Shown here piece after piece: positions 1-19,800 of a DNA stretch of 64,000 bases. Source of the DNA: Branchiostoma floridae (taxonomy: Eukaryota > Chordata > Leptocardii > Amphioxiformes > Branchiostomatidae). The translations under genes were made by a program, and so were the position numbers. The notes beneath the pieces are model-generated. The model made no database searches and was not told the DNA's origin. It saw nothing but the letters and a program-made list of their open reading frames with translations. The stretch is from positions 6,485,081 to 6,549,080 of the forward strand of contig NC_049992.1 in assembly GCF_000003815.2 (NCBI RefSeq), read 5' to 3'. Position 1 is the stretch's first letter. Every line of letters starts with the position of its first letter.

Positions 1-206
1 GTTCAAAAGATTATTCAACGAATTTCAGAGAAAAAGAAAGAATTTTCTTACATATTTTGTACTTTGTGGTCTTCTAAGTCATGCTTTTACGCATTACGCA
101 ATATCTTATCATAAATTATTTACAACTCGGCAAAAATAACACAACAGTGCCGCTAGCTGTGAATGAACCCCGCAGTGCCGCACAGGTGCCCCTTAGTGCA
201 CCTGCC
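1..206. mobile_element. Palindromic MITE family A, copy 1 (cut by window edge)
   Basis: Right part of a MITE seen at least eight times in the window. Recognisable blocks are a 'gaaagattactcaacgaatt' type stretch, an AT-rich centre with 'acgcaatatct', and a GC-rich end reading 'cccgcagtgccgcacaggtg' followed by 'gtgcacct'. Ends of intact copies are inverted repeats of the form 'ggtgnnctcactgcacttg'. No coding capacity. Confidence 0.7.
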
Positions 207-474
207 ATTCGGTACTAACTCTAGTGACCTCAGTGCGACTGGCCCAAATGCGGCTTAAGTACTGTAGGTTATTACAACCCAGGTCTGGAAGGACCCCTAC
301 TCTTTTTGATAAGAGTGGTAGGTTCCTTTATGGGCTCGAGGTGTGGCTCTTCACGAACACGGGACCTCAATTAAATGCCCTATCCAAGGGACGGTCCAAA
401 TCAAACCTAGTTACTAATCTAAATCTGAGTGAAGCGAGGAAAGGCGTATAATGTACCTTTCGATCATGAGCTCA
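204..474 (-). mobile_element. tRNA-derived SINE fragment, reverse orientation
   Basis: The block 'gctgccattcggnncta...gacctcagtgcga' and, further right, 'ctgagtgaagcgaggaaag' are the reverse complement of the body of the SINE at 4776-5200. The tRNA-like head is missing at the right end, so the copy is truncated. It lies in an intron just upstream of the first visible ABC transporter exon. Confidence 0.6.
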
Positions 475-579
475 AGAGTTCTTTGTTCATACTTTATCTC
501 GTTTCTGGGCTTCATGTGCTCTATGTATGTACGTACATATGGATCCTTGTGCGATTTGTTGTTGTTCCCCGTGAAACAG

Positions 580-7270
<6,691 letters not shown>

Positions 7271-7308
7271 TAACAGCCGAACAAGTTTGGGTTTAACGGC
7301 CCGATATA

Positions 7309-7528
7309 TAACGCTAGCTCACCTTTATTAGCGGGGTAACCTATACCCGTTGTACCTAAACGGCAGGATATTTAGGAATATCACGTACATGGACGGTGGT
7401 TTCAAATTGCATTTTTTTCAATATAATACAGTTTGAGACCACCGTCAGTCGACTTGATATCCCGAAATACCTTGGTGTTAGCACAACGGATAAAGGTTAC
7501 CCCGCGAATAAAGGTGAACTAGCGTTAT
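7309..7528. mobile_element. MITE family B, copy 2
   Basis: Best-preserved copy: the ends 'ataacgctagctcacctttat' (its first 20 bases) and 'aaaggtgaactagcgttat' are inverse to each other. The interior has 'gatatttaggaatatc' and 'acggtggtttcaaattgca' with its inverse. It would be transcribed in the ABC gene 3' UTR. Confidence 0.85.
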
Positions 7529-8909
7529 CAATTACTGAAACGCCCTTGGTGTATTACTATACAGGCCATTCATTTGACGTCACCTGCGCCATGTTGTATT
7601 ACAACGTACGTCTGTTATAACCACACGAAAATGCTACTTCTTAATTCAATTACCCGCCAGTAACATGGTCGTGGGGGATTCAAATTATAATTAGTATGAC
7701 GTCAATGAAATGCCTGTATACATGTACATCTTTTGGGGCAGAGAAAAAATTCAAGTCATTATAGTATCAGCTTCTGTTCAGTTTTTCTCCATAACTACGC
7801 CAATTTTCAAAATATCAGATCAAATTATAGATATTCTTAGTAGTATTATGAACAGAAAAAGATGTAGCAATTTATAGTGGTTTAGAGATGAACAAAATGA
7901 CGATGCAAGCATTGACAGACATGCAGCCATTTTCTAATTGGTCGATTTTCTGATTACCACGCTATCATTGGTTGACCTGCTAATAATGATGGACAGTCTT
8001 ATGTTTGCCACATTGGCCTCGTTTTCGTAATGCTACTTGAAATAGATGTATTGCCAGTCGCCAACTTAAAATGACCAAATATCAGGAATTTGACAAGCTA
8101 CATTATTTTAAGTTTTAGCAGTAAGAATGAGCAAATATTTGGAGGGTCTGAGGAGAGTTCATATTTTCTGTAAATTGTTTTTCTATTGTAAGAAATACAC
8201 GTCGACTGTGTAATTCATTAGTAACGTTTCTTCAATATGTAAGTGAATATGATGCGTAATACATATGCTTAAGACCAATCAAATGTTTTTACGAAAGTGT
8301 AAGATTTAGCTTGAGCCAGCATATTTCTATCCTGGTTCCTAAACAGTTTGCATACAAGAATACTGTGTTTCTGATGCCTTGTACAGTTCATATGCCCTGT
8401 ACAGTTGATATATGTGAATATTTACATACTAAAAAGCTTAATACAAGCTAGGTATATATGTAGGGGAAAACTTGGGTATTGCTAGATATGTCTTATGAAT
8501 GTAAGTACTGTACCGACAATTTGAATTCCACATGTTGAAGCGGCGCAACCAATTGCCAAATTAATGTTCATGTTGATGACGTGTCTTTATCTTTAATTCT
8601 ATATCATTTAAGTAATAAAGTTCTTAAGTTGAGTGTTAAGGTTAGTTTACTGAATTCATCCAATGTAGTATAGGCAATTTAATTCTGCTGCTACCAAAAC
8701 CAACAGGCCACTATAGTTTCTGGTCATATGAATCAATAGAAGCATGCTTGATTTTGCCAGTTATATAATAGATAGTCTAAGCAATGTTTAGTGGGTGAGG
8801 AGTTGTATGTCATTTGTTCTGACTGTTACTTTGATTGATGCTATTAAAATGTTCCTGAAATCGTACGAAGTACTGCAGCACAAATATCATCATTCAAAGG
8901 AAGCAAACT

Positions 8910-9169
8910 TAAGGTGATATCTCACTGAACTTGGGGCACGGGTGCGGCACTGCTGGGTTCGAAAGATTACTCAACAAATGTCAAAGATAGATTTGAAATT
9001 TTCTTACGTTTTGTGTATTTTATTTTCTTCTAATTCATGCTTACGTATTACGCAATGTTTGAATTCTAAAAAAAAATCAGACGAAAAAAAACACATAAAT
9101 GTTCAGTGTCGCAGTGAATGAACCCCACAGTACCGCACCTGTACCACACAAGTGCAGTGAGACACCACC
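8910..9169. mobile_element. Palindromic MITE family A, copy 3
   Basis: Ends 'aaggtgatatctcactgaac' and 'aagtgcagtgagacaccacc' are inverted, with the family A body between. Intergenic. Confidence 0.8.
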
Positions 9170-10289
9170 ATTACATGACTCTTACCTGCTGACAATAGCG
9201 TGCTGTTTGACCTGGTGAAGTCGGCCATGGCAAGTAATGTCGGTTATACCTGCATGAATGTTTAAGTATGTAGGAGGAGGAAACTATATGATTGTGTAAT
9301 TTGAGACTATCTAGAGTGGCACTGTGGGGCTACCTGTGTTGGGAGACCGGTCCACTTCTTCTCGATGACCTTGGCACAACGGTCACCTTCCTTGCAAAAG
9401 TTGTTCATTGATTAGATTACAGTAAGTTTTACAGTAAGCTAGATATTTGGCACGGCGCACAAATTTGGCACGGCGCTTTTTAATCATCGCAAAGATTCGG
9501 CTTGACATCGGTGCACCGGACTGGTCAATACCGGGAACAAGATTGAGCCGACACATGAATGCAAACAACCAAACAGCCCGAAAACAATGCCTCCGTTTTA
9601 CAAAATTAGCATGGATAACACAAACTCTGCTGTCTGGGTCTATTTTAACTGATGTCGGGTGGTCTACTATAAGTGAAATTTAATCAGGCTGGAATCTGAG
9701 AGTTTGCATTATATATATTAACGTTAATCGAGACGGACAAGCATCGCTTGCGTTTCCAATACAAATCGCTAGACGGCAGTCTTCCACGTGGGGTTAAAGG
9801 TGAAAGGTGAAGCACAGGGCATAGTGGGAGATCCAGGTCAGGCTTGGGTCTCACGCAATTTTACATGATTTTTTCGACTTTTTCACCCCTTTGGAACGTA
9901 AATACACCTTTATTACCGGCCCTACGTGAAGGTAAGTCATCGAAGAATATTAGAAACTGTTACCAGAAGGGTTTAAGGATCACGGGCTTTTCAAACTGAT
10001 CGTTTTCACCACGTGCATGCACGTCCATGCATGTTCGCACATGTTGTTTGGGAGAACACGTGCGAACACCGGGAGTTATTGTAACTAGAGCAATAGCCTC
10101 GTCTATGGGCATTTCTGTTGAAATTTGAACAATTTAGGTTCGTTCATAAGTAGACCAAGGTGTGAACTTGTCAAAGAAGCTTACTTTGAGAATCCGGAAG
10201 GACTGAGTATTCAGCTCGTGTTGTCCTGACTTGGCCGGTTTTGGGGGAGGGGGGTGGACCGGGTGGGTGGTACTGCTTACTGATAGTAT

Positions 10290-10705
10290 TTGGGACAGTC
10301 TTTTAGCAAATGCCCACAAACGCCCGCACTCTGGAGAAGTCCGAAGTACGAATTTCATATGTTTTGCTTGGAATATGTCCACATTTTGCTCCCATGCATT
10401 AATCCTGAGTTTCAAGTCAATCCATTGATATTAAGTGACATAAATCAAAGTTGATGAATTAACTTTAGATGGTTTTTGTATTGAATGCCCAGTAAAAAGT
10501 CTTTTAGCGAATATCACCTATATCCAATGACCTCAATGAAAAGCGGCCTGCAGGCTGATTTGAGCATTCATTAATAGATAAAGGTTCAAACAAACAAATC
10601 CACAAAAATATCGCTATGGCGCCTAAACCTGCCACCACAAACATGTTTAAGAAGGTGTCCCATTGATGTGTACGAAGTTTCCGTGCTTCACAAGCTTTTC
10701 AAGTT
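10290..10705. repeat. Repeat G, copy 1
   Basis: About 400 bp shared with 54765-55105: 'gaatatgtccacattttgct', 'cctgagtttcaagtcaatcc', then 'ggtgtcccattgatgtgtac'. Both copies contain several versions of the motif 'tttttagcgaatgccca'. No coding potential seen. It lies about 150 bp upstream of the PDCD11 start codon. Confidence 0.65.
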
Positions 10706-10853
10706 CCTTTTTTTTTTCAACAATAACTGGATGGAAATTATCCATGATAGTTCTTCAGAGAGGGAAACTTTGCAGAGATCCAGTCTACTTTACGAGCAAA
10801 TAATGTTATAAAATCTTGTTTAAAGCATAGAGAAAACTGACCACTGCCCAGTG

Positions 10854-13800
10854 ATGGAGGAGGATGCCTTCCCACGAGGAGGGACGGTCCAGAAAACGGA
10901 CACAGCCGACAGGACCACCCAGAAAAGGAGAGATGCTCATCCACAGGACAACCTCTTCATGGTAGGAACTATCTATTTTTGTTTGTAAATCTGTCTGATG
11001 TACAAATGGATCAAATGAAAGAATTGTGATTTACCTCCACAGGGATGGACAAATTTTCTAAAACTTTAGTAAAACTAAAAGTCACTTATCAGGGCTCCTG
11101 ACTGCGACCAAGTTGGTCGCATATGCGAGTAGAATTCCCCTGGTGCGACCAGATCTGTAACCACAGTCGCACAGTGCGACCTCTTACAATTAATCATCAT
11201 TTATCATCCAGCCAAGTAGAATCTTTGCAGGGAAAGGCTGTCCCTGCCAGGTATCAGTTTCTTCCCCTGACAGGGATGATCAGCAGGGGTTGTCACACCT
11301 CATTAAGGCCTGCCATGTGTCTGTACTGTCTTCAATTACATGAACCAAGGAGGTTTAAAAAATGTTTTTCCACTGGACCTTTATTTACTGTATTCCCTTT
11401 GTGAGTTTGTCCAAACAGATAGGGAAATTTGAGAGTATACATGATATATATATATATATATTGGTTTGGCCAAGGAGGTTGAAGAAAGAGCCTTGGTTTG
11501 GCCAAGGAGATTTCATGTATAGGAAATAACCTCCTTGACATAGTATGGTATGGTATGATATGCTATGACAGCATGATAAGTGGAGGTCCAGTAGGCAGTA
11601 ACAAAACTTTTGTAACATGACTTTTTAGACAACAATGTTGCAGCCCTGAGACAGTGAACAAGTAGGCCTTTATAACAAAAAATGTTAGGGTGGAAAAAAT
11701 ACATTCTTGAGATACGATCTTGGTGTTGGAGAGCGGCCTGCACTATTTCCATTTTCAGTTCAATTTCACCCATTTTGTCAGACACTTGTACTTTTATACT
11801 TATTTGTGGTTTTTTTTTTTCAATTTAAATGGTAATTTGGGATTAATCACTTATTTTTCATTGTTCTTACAATAAGAAGGCATAATTACTTTTTTGTCTG
11901 TGTAACTTGGTTTCAGTATTGAATACATTTTGATAATCCTTATGTTGCAAGTTTGATTGACTCATTTTTTGGGCATTTAAAACTTGTTCGTCAACAGTCA
12001 TGCCTGACAAGGCTGGAGGTACAAGAGTCGAGTCTGAATAAAGCAGCCGGCCGTAGCAAAAAAACTTTTGTCCTCCTATCCCCAAGAACCACCACATCAA
12101 TGTATTTACCACATTCACCATATTCAAAGCAAGATTGTTTTTTCTTTCATATTACTGTATTAAAATATGCTATTCCAGGTGATCAACAATGATTCTTAGA
12201 TTTTTTGCTTTTACTACCAATTTTTACAGTGGTGCTCCTAAATTTTTGCTGGTGCTCCTAAGTTTTTAGAGTTAGGAGCGCAGTGCTCCTAGGCCAAAAA
12301 GTTAGTCTGGAGCCCTGCTTATCATATTGGGCAAGTAGATAAAATCTACTTGTCCAAATCGATTTTCAGTTGCCCAAAATTCAAATATCGCTTTTATATG
12401 CGTTTTCACTTCCAGCAATGGAGTTCTTATTATTGCCTTTTTTTTTTCTATGTTGACCATTGCTTGATTGCTGTAAAAGTAACAAGTACATTGTATATCA
12501 AAATCTCACTCAATGGAAGCATATTTCTTGGCTGGTTGGGCAAGTGGGGAGATCATGCACTTGCCCGAATGGCACTCTTACTTGCCCAGGACAATAGGGC
12601 TAGTGGACTTGTCTAACCCTGCAGACTATACCAATTTGATATTTCTGCCACTCTTACAATGTACATAGACATAAGAAATACCTACACAGCTCCAACTTAT
12701 GAAGCTTCAAATGCAGCTGGTACTGAAAGTGATTCCAAGTCCTACTGTTTTGAAAGTGCTGTATCTATAGAAGAATTTCCTCTTTGAAACCAGTTATTTT
12801 TATCTCCTTTCTTAATTTTACAGCCCCGTCCTGATGAGAAGAAGAAGGGAAAGAAGCAGAGGAAGAAGAAGAAAGCTAAGAACACAAAACAAGAACCAAC
12901 CTCTGAACTAGGAGAGGAGGAGGAGGGGGAAGGCAGCCTTCCTAACCTGGTCACCAGTGTGCAGGTTCTCAGTTACAAGGTACTTGTTAAATATTATCCT
13001 AAGTTATGGCTTATAATATGAAGTGTACACAAACTTGTCTGCAGTGGCCAAGTACTAGTAACGCTAGCTCACCTTTATCCGTTAGGTAACCTACTAGTAT
13101 ACATGTATCCGTTGCTTTTAAAAACAGGTTATCTAGGCAAATCAAGTCGATGGGTGATAGTTTAAAAAATTTCAACTGCAATAGCCTAAAAATATTGCAA
13201 TTTGAAAATAACGTCCGTCTACGTGATATACACAAATTCCCTGTTAGTAAAAGCAACCGAAATAGGTTACCCAACGGATAAAGGTGAACTAGTGTTACAT
13301 GATAATAATTTGATAGTATAGAAAGGTAATTTAAAAGGTAATCCCATAGGGTACTAAAGCCCTTACTAAGGCTAAAGCCCAGAGCGGACCGCAATGGCCA
13401 TGTGGTCGCTATGCAAAGGTGGCCGCTAATACAGGTTTGACTGTACATCTTCTCTATTCCAGAAACTGGTGACAGGAATGCCCATCCTGGGGTGTGTGAA
13501 GGAGGTGAGTGACTGTGATCTCACCGTGAGCCTGCCTGACGGACTTATCGGCTTCGCTCAGATCACACGGATCTCCGACACGCTGACTCGGATCCTGCAG
13601 GAGTATGCTGATGGAAGTGGTCACACGGACGAGGTACTGTACTGTACATGCTGTATACTGTAAATGCAGAAATGTTTGTGGTTTTCGTGCTGACCACTTC
13701 ACTGCAAACTTAAAACCACCGCGAACATTTTTCTATTATGGTATTAGACTGCAGTCTATGGTGTTACCGCAAAAATTCCTTTTCCCCGCTGCCGCGAAAT

Positions 13801-16800
13801 TAAATCCCCGCAAACTTAAATGCATTTACAGTATGCTGTACTGTTGTCTGCACTACAGTTAGAGCTGTGTACCTAAACAAATTTTACAGGTACATGTACA
13901 TGGTTAAAGTACAGGTCCGGACCTGAACCTGTACCTGAACTACTAGGTCAAGTAAAAGTCGATCGTCCGTAAGGAAAGAGGCATGTTTGAACCAATAAAA
14001 ATGTGTTTAATTGTGGTAGACAAATCATCATCATCATCGTCATCATCATGTTTCGACCTCAATGAGTTTCTTAAGAGTTGTGCTTGGGTGGTCGACCCTT
14101 CTCCTAGTGCCGGGGGACCACAACAAGAATCTTCCAGCTGGTTCAGTATGATGGTGCACTGTTGTTGTTTTTTTGGTTTCTCCTGTCGATTGGACAGATG
14201 AGGAGGCAGACAGGCTATTTGCCTGTTTGCCTGACCTGCACATGACTTTTTATGGTGAAGGAGGGGTGTGCAATTCCTTCTCCACCCTCTCGTCTACTGA
14301 GCACTAAGTCTCACAGGGGCAACTGTATGCAACGTGTGAGGCGGCTGGTGCACTGTACTCTGTAGACAAATGATGCAACAAAAATGTGACCCTTACAGAA
14401 TTGTTGTTTTTCCTCCTGCACTGGGATCAGAGACAGCTATGAACACCCTCCAGATTAATTTTGGACTTCCAGGTTAATTCCGGAAAAACCTTGATTATTT
14501 GAAAATTGATTAACCAAATGAAATAATATTTACAAGTATGGTATATGAAAAGGTAGTTAACAGATTGTAATTAGATGTCTCCAGGAACAAAGCCAATTCT
14601 GGAGAATTCTGGCAGAATTCTGGCTCTGCACCAGAATTCTGGAGAATTCTGGGAACCTGAGCCAGAATTCTTAAGAATTCTGCAGAATTCTCCAGAATTG
14701 AATTTGTTCCACTGTATCCTTTACAATTGTCGTGCAATAAAGTTCTTCTTCTTCTATCTAAAATTCCAGGACTTCCCCACCCTGCCCAAGTTGTACCAGG
14801 CAGGTGCGATGGTGCGCTGTGTCATCGCTGAAGTCGTCACGTCCAAGTCCGGACACCCGCGGATTCTCCTGTCCCTCAACCCCCGAGATGTGAACCAGGG
14901 CCTACAGGGGACAACTCTTAAACCTGGCATGGTGGGAATCAGTTCTTTCCAGGGTTTAAAATGCAAAATGCAGGGATAAACAAGCCCACTAGCCCTATTG
15001 TCCAGGGCAAGTAAAAATGCTGTTTGGGCAAGTGCATGACCTACACCACTTGCACGATCGGGCAAGTAAGATTTTTCCATTGATTGAGTGCAATTTTGAT
15101 ATACTTGTTATTACTTTCTACTGTCACGACATCAAACAATGGCCAACAGATAATTCCATTGCTGGAAGTGAAGATGCATAAACTAGTAGATTACTAGTAT
15201 TAGTTGTAACAGTGACATTTTAATTTTGAGCAAGTGAAAAATTGGTTCGGGCAACTAAATTTTTTATGTGCTTGCCTGATAGGACAAGTGAATTTTAGAA
15301 AACTTGTCCAACCCTGAAATGTACAGTAGAAGCCAGTTAATTGCACAATGGATAACCTCACTGTTCTGTTAAATGCACAGAATCCCCAAATCCTGTAGTG
15401 ATGCGGTCCAGCTAGATAACTTTGTTAGTTTTTTTTGCACCTTTCGGATAATTGCACAAAATATGCTCAGCAAATCGGGTGTGCAATTAAATGGCTTCTA
15501 CTGTACATGTTTCTGCATGCTTGTACGTTTTGATGCAATAGGGACATTGTCTTCTTGTCTTGAATTTTTCATTAAAATATTTTCAGCTTGCTTCCCCATG
15601 GGGACTACAATCTGAAATTGTTTAAGTCAAGAGTTAACAGACGTCTTTCTTCACAATACAGTATTTTAACCCCAAACGCTTGAGTGGCTCCACGGGCCTT
15701 GTTTTGCAGTGAACTCCAAGTAAATAAAAAGAAATAAAATTTTTTTCACGGGACCAGTACTTGCATGGTACCTGTACAAAATGTTTTTTTTTTGTTCTCA
15801 GACCAGTCCAAAATAAACAGACCAGAAAGAAATCAGAGGACTGGATTTTGGACCAATTAGAACATGGGCACATTATACTGGCAGGTGTCCACGCCTTTAC
15901 ATGCTTACTGGTCCAAAAAAGTAACATTAGCAAAGTAGAGTTACTGTAGAGTTTTTAAAGTCATTTCTATAAGATTATAAAGTCCCCTGCACTTAGATAA
16001 ATTCTGCCTGCTCCACGTTTTACCTTCCAGCCAAAAACCAAATTGAATGTAGTTTAAGATGGTCGCAGTAATATTTATACCATTTTGACTATTGTACTTT
16101 TCAGGTTTTATCCGGTTGTGTGGCAAGCATAGAGGATCATGGGTACACTGTTGACCTTGGTGTCAAAGGTCTAAGGGCATTTTTAAACAGAGCAGAAACT
16201 CAGGAATTTTTACAGAGCAGACAGATGGGTATGTATCTTTTTATTCTGTCTTGAATTTCTAGAAAAAAAAGGTACTGAATTCGTGTTTGAAACATCTTAG
16301 TCAATTTTGCTGGAACATAATTTTTCTTACTCTAAGCTAAGACTTGTATGATTTCGTTTCATTTATTACAAAACCTTTTAGCCCAATCGGGCTAACTTCT
16401 AAGGTTCACAAATGAAGATTACTTAATATGCTCCATGACTTTGGAAACACAAATTATTGGGATTTAAATGATTTTCTGAAAGCTGAATCAATATAGGGTA
16501 GCTTTCACCAACCTTGGTCAAATTTAGAAATACAAAATTAAAAATTTAATATAAAAATGCAAATATTTGAAGGACACACAGCCACCATTTCATTGGTTGG
16601 GCAGATAATTGTCAAGCTTGAATTAGGCGAGTACAAACTGGAGATTATACATATGAGTTTAATCCCTACTCTTATTGATAAGAGTGGTGGGTCAAATTCA
16701 AAACAGTTTTTTTAGACCTAAAAACCGTACAGAGTATTTCTGAATCTACACATTAATGACCTCTGACCAAGCTGTAACCTTTGCCTTCTGACCCTCAGCT

Positions 16801-19800
16801 GCCCCCATGCGACTGGCCCAGCCCCTGCTGTGCCTGGTGAGGAGTGTTGTGAGCGGGGGAAGGTCCGTTAACCTCACCATCTCACCAACGCTACTCCAGA
16901 AAGCCGTGGTGAGTAAAAGAGAAAGTTAAAGTCTTGGATATGCTTTTTTATATACATTTCTCTTCAGTATGACAATGCTTTTGAAATGTAGTCCTTGTCT
17001 GAAAAAGATTTGATTTGGAGCAATGCTTATAAAGGATTGTTTACAGATCATTGCAAAGTAAAGTTGTTATAAGAATAAAGAAGCTCCAAACTGCTTATCC
17101 GTGAACCTTACCGTCTCACCCACACTACTTCAGAAAGCCGTGGTGAGTAAAAGAGATGGATATAACGTCTTATGATTAAAGTTTAACATACATTCTCTCT
17201 GTCACATTTCTATGGCTGCCACAATATTTTTAAATGTAGTCCTTGTTTTTGGTGTCTTTTGTGTGTGGATAGATGTGTACACAGGTGTCAGCAAAACAAA
17301 ACAAAGTCTAATTATGATCACCCCAGCAGTGTCCTGAGGTACTGCAGGAGAATGCCCTGTTTTGATATGTTTTTTATGCTCTCCAAGGCAAAAGAGGACC
17401 TGGACCTGACCCTGGATTCCCTGACCCCCGGGACTCTAGTGGAGGTGACGGTGACGTCTGTACAGAATCATGGGATACTGGCCGAGTTTCTGGGCTTCAC
17501 GGGAAGCGTCTCGCGTGTGCACCTCCCGACTAAACGGGCTGAACTATACAGGAAGGGACAAAGGGTTGGTGTTACACCATTTTTTTTAAAGCTAGGACAA
17601 AGAAAGATTTAGGGAATGGCACAAGCCTAATTAATTTGTATTAAGCAAGGTGAAAATGCTCAAGGAAGCCCATCAGAAAAACATACTCTGTTGATTTTAA
17701 AGAAAGATTGTTTTGAACAAATTTCCTAGGATCCTTTCCTTTCAGGTAATATGAAATATCATACCTCCAACAGCCCAATGTAAAATCAAACAAAAGAAAA
17801 CTTTTTGTCCACTCAACATTGAAGCCTATATATCAGACTGAGTTTAGATTTATCGAAGTGACATTGCCTAACTGCAAAATACAGGAACTCGAAAAGTTAA
17901 ATGATTAATTTTTTATCATTTTTTAAATAATTTTCTTTACCTCATAACACACATTCAGATGAAGGCTTTATTCTGTTAATCCACCCGACTACCAAGACAG
18001 TGGCTCTTAGTTTCTAGTTTTGACAGTAGGATGCTAGCCTGAGTACCATCCTCCGTAGTGATCGCTGGCTAAATATCCTCGCTTGCTAACTCTGTGGTTA
18101 GCAGCAAGCAAAAGCAGCAAGCGAAAGTACTGAGCCAGCGGTCAGTACAGAGGATGGTACTCAGGCTTGTGGGATGCAGGACATTAAATAGCACAGAGAA
18201 ACTTAATATTATCTTCAAGTTTGTTGACTGTGTCTTTGTTTAACAATTTTGTTGTTATCACACATGACGTAAAAGATTGTATACTAACGGGAGGGGGCCA
18301 TACTTCGACACCCGTTCTAAGTGGATGCGCATGGCTTTTGTCAATGTACATTTTACAGTGAACTCATCAAAAACAAGTTAAGATCTTGTATGCATCCATA
18401 TAACTGTTATTGAAGCTGTACAGATATATATTTCATTTAACAGTAGCGTTCCGCACTGTACTTTGACAGCGCACGAAACTTACGGCAGGTTTTCGGCTTG
18501 CGTCCTAGCAGAACGTTCCAACACAAAAAAGGGGTCCAAACTCCGACATAGTAACAACCAGACCATCGCCGTGCATTTTTAAACAACTTATGCAAATAGA
18601 ATAGCACTAAAAGTCTTCATTATATTTTTTTGGTACCAAATATAGGTCATAATTTGTATTACGCGACTTATTCAAATACGGTGTGTTAAAACGTTTACCT
18701 CTCACGGTGAGACCAACTTGCCGCAAAACGGCAGCGCATTGTTACGTTGGACTGTGACGGCATTTTCGCTTTTCGGCTTCCTTGATTGCCATTTCATCCT
18801 GTCTTTTGGCAGCAGCAACGGCTACAGGATTTTTTAGTCGGTAGAGATCGATTTTTCTTGAATGTTTGTCGCTCTACGGACGGGTTGACTGAGTTCAACG
18901 TGTTGAGCATCGCTCGCCCGCCTGCGTGCGTGATAGTAAAATGGCGGGGCCCCGACTGGGTGAACATTGTGGCATCATTTTAGCTCCGTTTATCCAAGCC
19001 AGTTAAAGGCAGAAGAGAACACAGGTATTATTTTTCGGAAGGCTAATAAACATCATTTCTATGTGTGGTGATATTTTTTCACATGTCGTATTTTGCGAAG
19101 AATAATTCAAGAGTTTCCCGGGCCATGGTCTCGATACGTTCGCTCGTCAACTTGCACGGAAGGCGTCAAACTTGTGCAAGTTTTTCAATCGTTATCTGTG
19201 GGACTTGCTAACTTCGACACATACCCCGCCTTTGTAGTTATTTACAACAAGGTTTAGTCTACAGCTAGTGTACTTCTCATGTGCAGGCATCTATGCATTT
19301 CTCCGCAACAATGATTTTTAAAACCTGTCGAACTTTGGACCCCTGTCTAAGTATGGCCCCCTCCCGTTATACATCTACCCAATTACCAAGAGAGTGGCTC
19401 TGAGTTACCAGTTTTGTCTGTGGGATGCAGGACTTATGATTTGTCTTTGTTGAACAATTTTGTTGTTATCACACATTCAGGTAAAGGCTTGTATACTGTA
19501 CATCCACCCGACTACCAAAACAGTGGGTCTGAGTTTCCAGTCTCGACTGTGGGACGGTAGGACGTTAGTGGATGTACAGGAGTTACCTGCCATCGGTACC
19601 GTCTACAAGAAGGCCCCTGTCGTACATGTGTGGTCCGGTATAGGAGTCACCATGAAGCTGAGTGCTGAAACACCAGGATTTGCTGCTGTGAGTACACTGT
19701 ATTCTCCAAGCAGATCCTACGGTAGCATTAGATAGTATCAAAATCTGGCAGATCTCTAGAGGAGTGAAGCCGGCCAAGGAGTGTGTTTGGCAAATTTACA

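Larger units (their letters stand above)
7271..10853. other. Intergenic region between the ABC transporter and PDCD11
   Basis: MITE B starts 39 bp after the ABC stop codon. A possible polyadenylation signal AATAAA lies at 8614-8619. Also present are MITE A at 8910-9169 and repeat G at 10290-10705. I see no exon, tRNA or other gene. The PDCD11 promoter and any 5' untranslated exon should lie in the last part but cannot be placed from sequence alone. Confidence 0.6.
17940..19440 (+). pseudogene. Two decayed upstream copies of PDCD11 exon 8
   Basis: The functional exon starts at 19481. Two tandem copies of its acceptor side plus about 75 bp of exon precede it. Copy 1 (from about 17942) keeps the acceptor 'cacattcag' but has an in-frame TAA soon after, and is split by the MITE at 18035-18168. 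Copy 2 (about 18236-18286 continuing at 19370-19440) has lost the acceptor AG and is split by the transposon at 18287-19367. Both resemble the [18 protein letters not shown] stretch. Confidence 0.8.

Noticed and set aside
11332..11785. Overlapping minus-strand frames in PDCD11 intron 1
   Set aside because: They lie inside a repetitive DNA element and show no protein-like composition or splice context.
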